Shown: piece by piece, positions 12,001-24,000 of the stretch
Layout: every line of letters starts with the position of its first letter
Position numbering within the stretch: the first letter of the stretch is position 1
Origin: Plazaster borealis
Taxonomy: Eukaryota; Echinodermata; Asteroidea; Forcipulatida; Labidiasteridae
Reading direction: 5' to 3'
Length of the DNA: 64,000 nt
Assembly: GCA_021014325.1 (NCBI GenBank)
Contig: CM037463.1
Location: 6,641,001-6,705,000, forward strand
Notes under the pieces: model-generated
What the model was told of the DNA's origin: nothing
Databases searched by the model: none
Seen by the model: the letters and a program-made list of their open reading frames with translations, nothing else
Made by a program: the position numbers and the translations under genes

Positions 12001-15000
12001 AGTGTTGTTCACTCATTAGACGTTGACGAGCAAGTTTGGGAAGGTTTTGATGATTGCGTATGCAATCGATTTAAAGAGTTTGGCCACGAGAGTCAATGGG
12101 ATCCTCGCATGATGGAGGTATAGACTGTGTGCAGATTCCGGCTTTTAATGGAACACGCAGCTATTTCAGCTGACGGTAGACCGTGTCGCCGTTTCATCGA
12201 TCGCCAACCGGCCGAGAGTCCATAACAAGCCCGGGAAATACCAGGTCTAAAACTTGTTAGTTTCTGAGGTTTGGCTGAAAGGCTTCATCTTACTTTAGCA
12301 ATCAACACCGGTTACAACAATTGTCGTTACCAATTAATAAGTAGCCATTATACTGATTGCGCCGATGATGTTCAATTAACAATCTTTTTATTCCTTTTTT
12401 ATCTGAAATTGACACTATGTTGTTGTTTTTTCTTCATCGCCTTGTTTATGTTTCAACTTCAATTGCTACAAAATTATCCCGTTTGGGAGGTATTTCTTTC
12501 TGTACTAGAGATTGAAACAATAAGGAGTATATCTACAATCCGTACGGAAATAAGAGGATGTGATGAGAGTGCGTAAGCGACTACCCCGATCGGGGGTCAT
12601 GTCAGGATTAAGATACCTTTCCCTGGTTCCAGTCGCTATGGTTCCTTTTTCGATATTCACCTCAGACCCGAGCCGATTGTTCACAGAGCAAGGCACTTTT
12701 GAAGCTCCCGTAGTTTCTAAGATGACACAAGGCCCTTCTTTCCCCAGTTCGGCAAATTAATTTTATTTAGACCTTGTGGAGAACATTGACTACTTAAAGA
12801 GATTGTATAAGTTTGGTAATTGGAACCAACTGTTTGTTTCAAACCTATAAATATACCATAAACCTAACCTGTAAAAATTTCATTTCAAAAGGTGGTAGCG
12901 TTTTAGAGCCTGTCATAAATCTGAAGCGGTTTGTCTACGCAGGAAGAATAATCTGCAATTGGAATACACAATCTGAGAAGCGTTACATGCATATAAACGC
13001 TTCTCAGATTCAAATTTTTGGGGATAACAAGTTATATCTTTTTCCATAACCGCAGTACTTCCAAGTGAAAAGTTTCTCAAAATGCATTATACTATCCAAA
13101 GCTGCTGTACTTCTTACCTAGTAAGTTTTTATTGCCATTAATTTTCAGAGTCATTACCAAACGTATACAGACCCTTCTATAGAAGTTCTAAACAGCCTAA
13201 CATTGAATGTGTTAAAGTTTTTTTCCCGATTTAAAAAGGGGATGATTTATACGTCAAGGCTTTATGCAGGGAATGATTTATAAGTGAAACATAGGCCAGC
13301 TCATTTATCTCCCCCCCCCCCGTGTGTGTGTGGGGGGGAGTCAAAGTTACAATCTCTAAAAGGCCACAGTGACAGCAAAATTCCGTCACAAATTAGGGTG
13401 TTTTTGCACATTCATTAATGTTAAGTCACACCTAATTCATGACAGCATATCCATTGCATGTGCAAGCACCGGACTTCATGCTGTGTGAGTCACACACTAA
13501 TGCTTGATATCGGTACCTGTGAGGAGATCGAGCACGGCCAATCAGAATCCGTATCATGCAAACAGGTGTGATTTGAGGGGTATTTTCATGATTTCTGGCT
13601 ATCAAAATTGAAAATAAACACGTAATTTATACGTTACAATGGCTGATTCACTGTGAACATGATTTTGATAGTGAAATTTTGCATATTGATGCAATCAATT
13701 GAACCATGAGCGTGGTGTCATAAAATGTCCTACTTTATGATAGGTGATGTTCGTGTAAAATTATCTCTTTTTCTTTTCAGCTGTAAATCCTATAACTTGG
13801 TCTGTATTGAGTAATGCCTTAATTACTTATTCCTTTTTACAAAAGCGAGCCTGGCCAGCAGGCGCTCTCTCAAAAGCTAAACGTGTTTAACTTTTGTGGA
13901 TTTTTGGCGCGAACCTTCACCTTCGGCCTAACGCGTTCGTTTCACAATCCATTCCATGTAATAAATTACCACGAAAAAAGGGGGAAAACTAGCCGTGTAA
14001 AACGATAATGAGTAATTCATGAATGTTTTAATCCAATTATATTTCCCACGAACAGATACGGTTTGAAAGATTTTCTGCTTCACAAGCTACCTCGTGTCGG
14101 CTCAAAATCCCGAGAGAGGGTGTGAATATTGGCTTAACCCTTTTTCTCGTCTCTATCGGATAAAAAAATGGGGGAAAAGAGGCTGAGAATGGCTTAGATT
14201 GTCCTTTACTATTTATGTAGAATAGATTGGCGAGCTAGATCAATACTGGTTTCTCTGAACGTACAAGGAGAGGCCCACAGTGGTCCAAAATGATCAATTT
14301 GTATACTGTAATGTCTTCTATGGCCATCAAGCCCTGCTTTCCACCAAATTGTACCGAATTAAAACCTTTGAAAATATGTCTCGATAAAATGTTTCTTTTT
14401 TAATATAATCATGCTAAGATTGTGCATAGATTGCAGTACACAACCTGCCAAATATTTAAGCCAGGCGTGTGTGTGTGTTTTGAGGCATTCGACGAACTTG
14501 GAAATTTTAGGAAATCATTAGATCGATTCGTTAATCTTTCTTCAATTCAAATTGATGTAACAAAAACCGAAACTGGACGGACGGAACAGTCTGGTCCATT
14601 TTAGGTTTAACTCGATTCAGTCTTGCTACAGCCCGCATGGAAAATGACAAACACGGTTGCACACCAATTCTCAAATGTGCATCCCTGTGTGGCGACATCT
14701 TTATTCCTTCCTTTGTCCCTTGTATTTAACATCTTCCCATAGACTTTGTACACCAAATTTCCTGTGGATCACCCCAGTCTTTAAAATTCCCCTATGGAGA
14801 CCTTTTAGTTTCCCTTTTTTTGCCCTTGGTCTCCATAAGTTATTCATCACTATATACAGCTTCAACTAGATATCTTTTCGAGGCAATGATGGGAGCTAGA
14901 TGACAGTTGTTAAACACTCACAAGACGCTCATAGTTTTATTATCCTTTCATAGTAATAAACCTATTACTATCAAAACCTTAAATTTGTCAGGCAGCTCGC

Positions 15001-18000
15001 ATGAGCAATAAATGGGGCTCTCTTTAATAAAATGCATTACTAGTAAGATTAACAAAAAAATGTAAGTGTAATTAGCACTGTGTACCCCTTCTTGTCTGTG
15101 TCCTGCAGGGGAGCAATCAAAAGGCGTTCTATTCAGGTTGGATGCGAACCCACGACCATCGCATTCTAGACGTGCCTGGTGATGAGAGGCAAGTTCAAAT
15201 TCTGTAATTATCAGCGGGTACCGCAATATCGTTTAACGGGTAAAACATTCAACATAATATTCTTTATCGCCGGTGAAATTGGTACTTTTAATTTTGTTAT
15301 ATTTTTTATTCACCTTCGATTTTGGAACCACGTCTTGATTTGTGTCTCCGTGAGGTTCAGTGCCATCGATAGCTCTAGTCTCTTGCTGACACTCAAATAT
15401 TTGTCGGCCTTAAACTCCTCTTCAAGACGTTCCAGCTGCTTGGAGGAGTAGGCCTGCCTTGGCTTGCGATCCACCCCGGGCTTCCTCGGTCTTCTACCGA
15501 GAGGCTTGGGACCTGCAAGTAAGATGATCAAACGTCTACGGTAATTAGATTGATTTTTGTTGAAAATATTTTATCAAACATAACAAACGTCAAATTAAGG
15601 TACGACAAACATTATTAGTTTCCGATTACAGTTAGACCATGTGATTATCTACATCATTGTTTGGTCCCGGAAAGAGCTCATCCTGCTATATCCTGAACAA
15701 ACTTGGGCTTACTATAGGCCTACCGGTACATCTGCTGCCGCTGAGTGGGGGGAAACGGTGACTTAAACCTTTGCTAAAAGGAAGGGGTGGACTGCTCGTA
15801 ACTGTCTTCATTTTAAATTTAGTCTTAAAGGCTTCCACGATAGCATGCTCATAGTCATAGTCAGGTGACTGCAAACCATTCCATTGCTCTTCTTCCCCGA
15901 TGATATAACTATACATCAGTTAAACTTAATCAGGATTTAGCTTTTGTTTAAATGATTCTGCGAATTCACAGATGCCACATCTGTTTTAAGGCATGGTAAC
16001 TCCATCACGACGTTTAGTGATAATATAATTTATGTATGTGTCCAAACGGTTTCTAGTTGGAAAATAAGTAAAAAATGCGATCTGACTTTTTATTTGGATT
16101 GGTACCGTGTTTATTTTGATGGGTAACGAAACATTTTTGTTGAAAATATTTTATCAAACATAACAAACGTCAAATTTCTTTCTTTCTTTTTAATTTCATT
16201 TGCCCTTTTTGTTACAATTATTTTTGTAATTTTTGTTTTGTTTTATTATTATTATTTTGGGTTTTTTGCGACACCCAAGCTGTATACTGTAGTTGACCTC
16301 TCCAAACAATAAACCGTACACATTTATAAATATGAACATAAATGGCAGTACAAATCTTTTACAGTTAAGAACGGGTGCAAACGGTTCTATGTGAATTATA
16401 AAATTTGATCCTTTTCTCACTTTCATAGAAAGATTAAATAAAGGTTCTATCATTTTTATTTTTATTTTATTTTTATTTTTTGTATTAAGGAGGAAGCATT
16501 TTATTTTTTAAATCACCATAAATAACCCTCAAAAGGCAAGAGGCAAATTAGCTCGATTTATGACGGATGTGTAATAATTTGGTGTCCACTCCCGGTTTAG
16601 AATTGACCCGGATTCGATTCCCTTGGAGCCTGGCTCATTTTGGGGTCATTATGATCCTGAATCTGTGTCAAAAATGACCCAGAAAGGAGTCAAATTGACG
16701 CATAATCCTAGTCAAAATCTCAATATTTGACCAATTTCCTGTGAGCCTGACCCAGAAATGGATCAGGCACCGGTTGGATCCGGTTCAATTCTGACCGGGA
16801 GATTTTACAGTGTAGCTCAACAGTGTTAGCTTTATTGATAAATGCTAAAGGAAAAACTCGATACACGGGATGAAAAGCGATTGCCAAAGTTTGATTACAA
16901 ATTGTCCATGTTAATGAAGGCTGAACTCCAGTTAATATGGCCCAGTTTAAAAAGGATTTGGGTTTAACTCGATTGTGTTGGAGAGTATACATGCCCTAAT
17001 TATAAGAACCATGTTATCTCACCAGTTTCCCGTCTGTATACTGAACACTTATAGGCCCAGATCGCGTGCCGTACTTGTCAATTTGAGTACCTAAAAGTAC
17101 GCTACCGTATAATGGCAAACAGAATAATTATGACGTAAATTGTGTATTATAAATAAAATAAGATACATTCTGTTGTTCTTTGGAGGCCCTGCTTGATGTA
17201 ATTATTCCCCAACGATCTATACAGCTTATAAATGGCCAATCTTGTTTGCTAAAATATCAAGCTTAAAAGACCACAAACGGGGGAATTGAATTACGACGCG
17301 GCGTTAATGGAGCGCATAAACGGCAGCACGGGGTATGTGATTAGCGGGCAGGTGTGCGTCTGCCGGCCAAGGTAGAAGGATGTGATCAGGCGCCGTGTGG
17401 CAGGCGAGGAGACTTTGGTCATAATACCTGAGAAAATGCCCGTCTTGGCAATGGACTGTATCTCTTGGTTTGAGAACACACACAATCAAAATTAAATTAC
17501 CTGTCCTCCATATCATGTGTATTTATACAAGCAAACATACCATACGACACGGGGAAGTTTTGCATGCAGCAGTTTGGTTAACGACCCATAATTCAAAAAT
17601 TATTTAATAGACGATTTTTTTTAATTTTCTTTGAAATGAGGCAGGGGAAATTTTACATCCATATTTTGACTTTGCTATGGTGACTTTTTATAAAGAGATA
17701 TTGTATTTGACAATAGTCCGCTGTGCTAAAACAAAGAATGGTTTAAGCATATAAAGGCACTGGACATTGTTAAAGACCAGTATTCTCACTTGGTGTATCC
17801 CAGCATATGCATAAAATAACAAACCTGTGAAAATTTGGGCTCATGGTCATCGAAGTTGCAAGAAAATAATAAAAGAAAAAACACCCTTGTTGCACAAATT
17901 TGTGTGCTTTCAGATGCCTGAAAAAAGGTTTCAGGCCTGAAGTCTATTTCAGATTCAAATATTTTAGCGAGAAATTACCTCTTTCTCAAAAACTACGTAA

Positions 18001-21000
18001 CTTCAGAGGGAGTCGTTTTCTCACAATGTTTTATACTATCAACAGCTCTCCTTTGCTCGTTTCCAAGTAAGTTTTTATGCTAATATATATTTTGAGTAAT
18101 TACCAAACGTGTCCAGTGCCTAAGCAACGCATGCTGAACGTAATCATTGCGTAGGTTAGAAACTAATTTTCTTTCCATCTACATTAACATTTTTCCAGTA
18201 GACCTTGACCGCACAAAAGTCCAAGTTTTTCTGCATGGTTTCTATTGTACACGCATAGTTTTATTATTCTCATTTCAAGGCAAAGTTACCAGACTAATAA
18301 TTTGTTATTCCAGCCTCGTTTCTGTTATACTAAATTGGAAGAAAAAACAAGATTGCTGCCCTGCGATAATTGTAAAAAATTAATATTTATCTTTACGCTT
18401 ATAATTGTTAACAGTATATTACATTTGATCCGTAGTATACAACTTTCTTTTGGAAATGGTTATAGGTAAGATCATCGTTTGGTTATTGACAACTGATTTT
18501 CAGGCAAAATTGTCAAGAAAGATACAATACAATTCGCCTGTGAAAATTTCTGTTGAATACAGTATCTAGCCTACTTGTTGAGAGAACATGAAGGGACACC
18601 ATGGGAATTCGAATCGCCAAAACTCGATCACCTTTAGGCGATCTTCAGAGAACTAATTTTTTCGACATTTACTTGTTTTGATTTCAAATCAACGGGGGCA
18701 CTTCATTCGTAACAATTTCACAGGATGCTTACTACCATTACTATCTTTATAACAAGTAGACTTTTGGATAACAATAATAATATTACTCAATTTTATCGGG
18801 TGTCATAACCAAAGTATGACCCCTTTAAAATAGTTAGCTCACTGGGAATTCTGAAACTGAGTAGGACTTAAACATGAACTGTAAAATGTGTTCAAAATGG
18901 GTTATTATGTTAGTTATTTTACTAAATCAATTTATAATGATTCGCTGTTCCGTGAGATTATTAACCGTTTTAAGGCCTGTTTATTGCCTCTAAAAAATTG
19001 AGTTGAATATCCAATGTTATGCAAGAAGACCACGCCCCGTTCTGAGACAACCACGCCCCCTTATATCGCCCTTTAATTCCGTAGCCGCAGATTGCCCATC
19101 AATCAACGTCTGTTCTCTCTCTAACTCTCCCCCTCTCTAAAAAAAAGTTCATCACTGATCGTCGTCAATGCTTGCTCGCAGGCTGCAACACCTTGGTACC
19201 AGGAAGGTTATCTCACAAAGAACCCGCCGTGGCTATTATACAAAAACAGGTTAAATAAACGACTGGAAGAAAAAAAGTCGATACCTGACACCACCAGCCG
19301 CTAAGCCAAGCCCCGATTTATATACCATCAAACGATAAAACGCTATTTGCTGGGACTCTAAAGGCGGCCAATTGTTACCAACGCACGGACACAAAAGACT
19401 GGCTGAATAATGTATGCCGTAGACTGGCTGCACGAGTCTAATGAAGCACCTTGTTTAATTTTCGCTGTCCCTCACGAAACCTAAACCAAAATATACTAGA
19501 ACGACATTATTTACACATTTTAGACTTGAAGTATGATCATAAATAGTGAGTGATTAAGCATTGAAACGATTACGATAGTTTTGTTTTTTATTATTATTAT
19601 TTTATTTGCGACCACGGGACAATACAAAATATGGTTGGATTAAAATACAATAAAAAATACTTTCACAGCGCTAACAATACAAGAGCGCATACTATACAAT
19701 AAAATAAGCATTACTAAAAAAAACAAAATTGTGGCAAGCATTTAGATAATAGAAAGGGTAAAAACCATAAAACATGCATTATAGTAAACATGAACGATAA
19801 AATACACTTTCCATCAGACATTGGATAGTACCCGCATGTGCGGATTTCAAAATCATGTAAAACGGATGAAACAGTAGAGTTTCAAACAAGCTTGTCGAAC
19901 ACTGCGAACGGAAATGTTGTTTGCCACGAATATTGGGCTAGCCAAACCTTCTCTATAAAGTTTGCTACAGACTTAACATAGCACTTAGGTTAACAACCTT
20001 TTTTAAACAAATTTCCAGAGAAATCTCTAAGGAAATAAAAAAATGTTCGACAAGTGGGCTGAAGCAGAGTATTGGTTCAATTTATGTTTTCTGGAAAGCA
20101 AATGACATCTTAACTTCATTTCCCTTTCGATTTAAACTTCCCCTAAATCAATTTGCTTCAGAGGTTTATTTTGCCAACTAAGTGCTATAAGGAAAGAAGT
20201 TGCCTAAACATATCATCACCAATGTACATTCTTCTCTTGTGTTCTAAACAGTCGATACGATCGATAACAACATCAGTTTTCTTAAGTTGGGCAAACTCAC
20301 ACATCAGACAAAAACCTCTTGAAATCTATTCAACAATAAAAATAGCTTGGACACCATTACAAAGTGTCAGTCTTAACTATTGGCAGCTCTATCTGATGGT
20401 TCGGGTGTATGTGCAGTGGTGAAACAGGGGGTGGGGCCAGGCAGGGGAAATACTTAATTTTGGGAGGGGGCTATTTAATGTATCAAACCAGTCATTAGTC
20501 CTGAGCGGCGGTGGGGGGGGGCTGAGCTCCCCGCCCCCCTCTTGCTAAGCCAATGTACTGTGTATACGGTATGATTTTGCGGTCCGCAATCCGCTCAATA
20601 AAGTTAAACAATGCCTTTCAAAACTCGCTGTGAATGAGAATAAAGGTAATGATGGCACCAAAAATCAATTTTGGACGGTGTGTTGTGTCTACCCATAGTC
20701 TACCCCAACGTTGTTTCACAACGGTCCCCCCAATAATGCTCTTTTCCCCGCACCGCTGGAGAACAAATCAAATTGACAATGTTACTGATAATCCATTGGG
20801 ATAATCCATTTTGAGGTTCCCAGTCCCAAGGACGATTAAAAGCTTTTAACTATTTGTGTTGTCAATCTTTGAATTGTACAGGAAACCTGTTATGTTTGTC
20901 TAGATAATACGTGTAGGGTGCGTTTAAAGTTATGTTTTGTCAATGGCATGTGGTAAACATTTTGCCTTGAAACTTTCTTGCAAAAGTAGTGGATGAAATT

Positions 21001-24000
21001 AAGAATGATTTTGTTTACCAATGTTTTTTTACTCTGATGAAGTTACTTTTAAAACTTGTTAACACAATTATTTAGATCAAGAGCCTTCGAGAAAGACTCT
21101 GCTATAGGGTCGAAACGTCAGACCATTAACCATTTTTTTGTTGATCAAAAGTTACAACTTTTTGTTCACTCTAAAACTATTCATCACTCTGGAAGTTTAT
21201 CATTAAAAAAAATTCAAAACTTGAGTGGAATTAATGTTTGTCTGTAAGTATTAGTATTAATAACAAATTGTTTAGGTTTCAGGTATAGATTTCTCGAATA
21301 TGACGAGGAAAATATTTTACAGAAAATAATCGTTCTAGTATTAACTTCATCATCAGTGAGCTTTCAAACTAAGATTTTAAACAATGATGTTTGTTATCCT
21401 TACCAGAATTCGGTATAATACTTTTAAATAGTTTGAATAAAAGGGATGTCTTGTTTGGAAGAGATGAAGGCCCATGGAAAGAGCTTGTTGTGGGTGTTCA
21501 CAATGTTTGGACTACTGTGTTCTGGGGGAGTTCGCGAGACTAAAGGGAAGTGGAGTGGAGTAGCCTTGTATATCTTGAGTTATTGAGGACATTGCATTAC
21601 AGCTCCTCATGATTGTGCACTTGTCAATTCAATAGTCTGTGTGTGCTACTCTGGAGCTAGTATTTTGAACGCACTAAACTTGGGTCTAAAAAGAGCAATG
21701 TTTGGAATTTATTAAAAAGAACTTACCGATTTGTTTAACACCTCTGGTAATTAAAAAATTAAAACATTATTGTTTTATGAACGTCATCTGCAACTTTTTG
21801 TTTTGACCTAAAATTGTTCAAATCATGTCAAATTAGTAGAACTTATTTAAAAAAATAATAATAATAATGTTTAAATTTAAAATATATGATATTTCCAATC
21901 ACCAGGTGTTAATTCTCTCTGTCTGGTTAAATCAACAAAGACAAGTTCACTTTCATGATCTTAGCTACCTTCTGTGTATCCTTTGAAAGGGAAGACTAAG
22001 GTTTGATGAACAAAATGCTAGGTAAAAATCACTACCTATTTGAGTGTCTTTTTGAGAAATGAAATTTCCCAAACCCTCCTGTACGGCGAGAGTGGGTTTC
22101 TAGCTAAGATTGGAAAGCGGCATTCTTGCGCACATTGTTTAGGTCCGAAGTAGTCGCAACTCTTTTCGTATTCTGTGTTGTCCTCCACTGTATGAATTTC
22201 TGGACTTTTCAACTCTTGCCACATTCCTGCGTTTCGATTTGCCAATAAATGGAAATAACCACTAAGACATGAAGGTCAATGCTCTCATAATCTACCATTT
22301 GATATTATTATAAAAGAAATGAAGTATGGTCATTGTTGCTCCTTTGGAATCTTTTCTTGAAGCTTATTCTGCAGTTAACAGCAACGATATTTGTGAACAC
22401 TAATGATGTGCAACTTATGTGTCTACATGTACTTCTATATCTTCTCTATCTTCTATATCTTCTATATAAGTTTAACGATTAATTGATTGATTGATTGATA
22501 TATTGCATTTATGCCAAATCGGTGGAAAACGATCACATGGTTTAAGGACTGGATAATTGGTGAACGCTTTTTTGATGTTTATTTTCTTAATTCACCTTTT
22601 TCTCAATTTGAGTAACTGAAAAATAGGGCTGAAAAGGGGCTTTCACATGGTCTAAATATATTTGAAAAATATGCAAAACAATACAACGCATTTTGACATC
22701 ATCGTTTACCTGCTGCAACTTTATTTTAAAAGCTGCTACCGCTCATTATTATGATAATTGTGTATGTGTACTGCTGCGAAGGGTTATTATCTAGTAACAT
22801 TGATTTTCCAGCAATTTCTTCCCATCATAATTTATTGCCACATAATGATAAGATCTTGAGGTATTATGATCTGGACAAGACATGAAACATGGCCAAATTA
22901 TGTTGATTCTTAATACAAGATACAATGACCGCGAAAAGAGGGGCAGAAGAATTCCGAAAATAATAATCTACGAAACATTTTTATTAAAATAATAATGACG
23001 CCATTATTACGTTTCTGCACTTTTAACAATCATTTTGCTTCAAAGGTGAAATTACCGCCAAGGGCTGGTTCGTCAATAGTTTTAGGATTAGTTCAAAACC
23101 ACGTTATTTGGACAAAAACATTGATAAAATCTTCAAAAGCTTTTCATTTAAATCCCACGAATGTTACGTTTTCATATTTAGATATTGTTCAGATGGTGTA
23201 AAAAAACCGTGTACAACCAAGAATAACCCATGTATTGTTCATTACTATTTGTTTTACTTTATGGCGATAAATAAACAAATTGCAAAGCTAGGATGACATC
23301 ATATCAATGTAACCATGACGGGGGAAAAATCTAAACTTTCATGTGGTGAGGCCCGTTGTGTGGTAAAGATGGGTAGAACTGACAATTTCAATGGTTTTAC
23401 GAACTCCATACTTCTTCAAACAATACTGCAGAACTGAAAACTGCAAGCTTTTAATGTTAATCGTTTTGTTTGTGTGCTTTCGGCAAATCTTTTTAACCGC
23501 CAAATTGAATAGAATTCTAAAAACTTAATTAGTTGACATACAAACTCTTGGAATCAATTAGTTGTACAGTTTTTGCGTATGACAAGGCACATGATGACGA
23601 CCGTATTTGAAACTAGGCTATATACCACTTAGCCGTTGCACGCTAGACGAAAGGGGGTTTGTTTCTGAAACGTCATGTTTCTGCCTCATGTACTCGAAAG
23701 TTTGTTTTCTTTTATCTCTGTCTGTCTGGTTATTAAGTGGAATTACAATTCTTCATTTCAAAACTAATTCAAAACCAGTCGATACCGACTAGCACAAGAA
23801 ATTTACAATAAATTGTTAAGAAATATGGAATTCAAAAACTTACCTGGAATATTTGGCCTGCCAAATGCGGCAGCTTGACACCACGACGACCAAACTGGCA
23901 TACCGGGAGATGTACCGTACGCGTATTGCAACGCTGCACTAGAAGGGCTACCACACCAATGCCCGGGCGGTAGTCCTGCTCCCCCGACCGCCGATACCGG

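Noticed and set aside
15686..15916. 76-codon minus-strand frame just upstream of homeobox exon 2
   Set aside because: It is out of phase with the gene, no splice sites fit, and the peptide is not recognisable.
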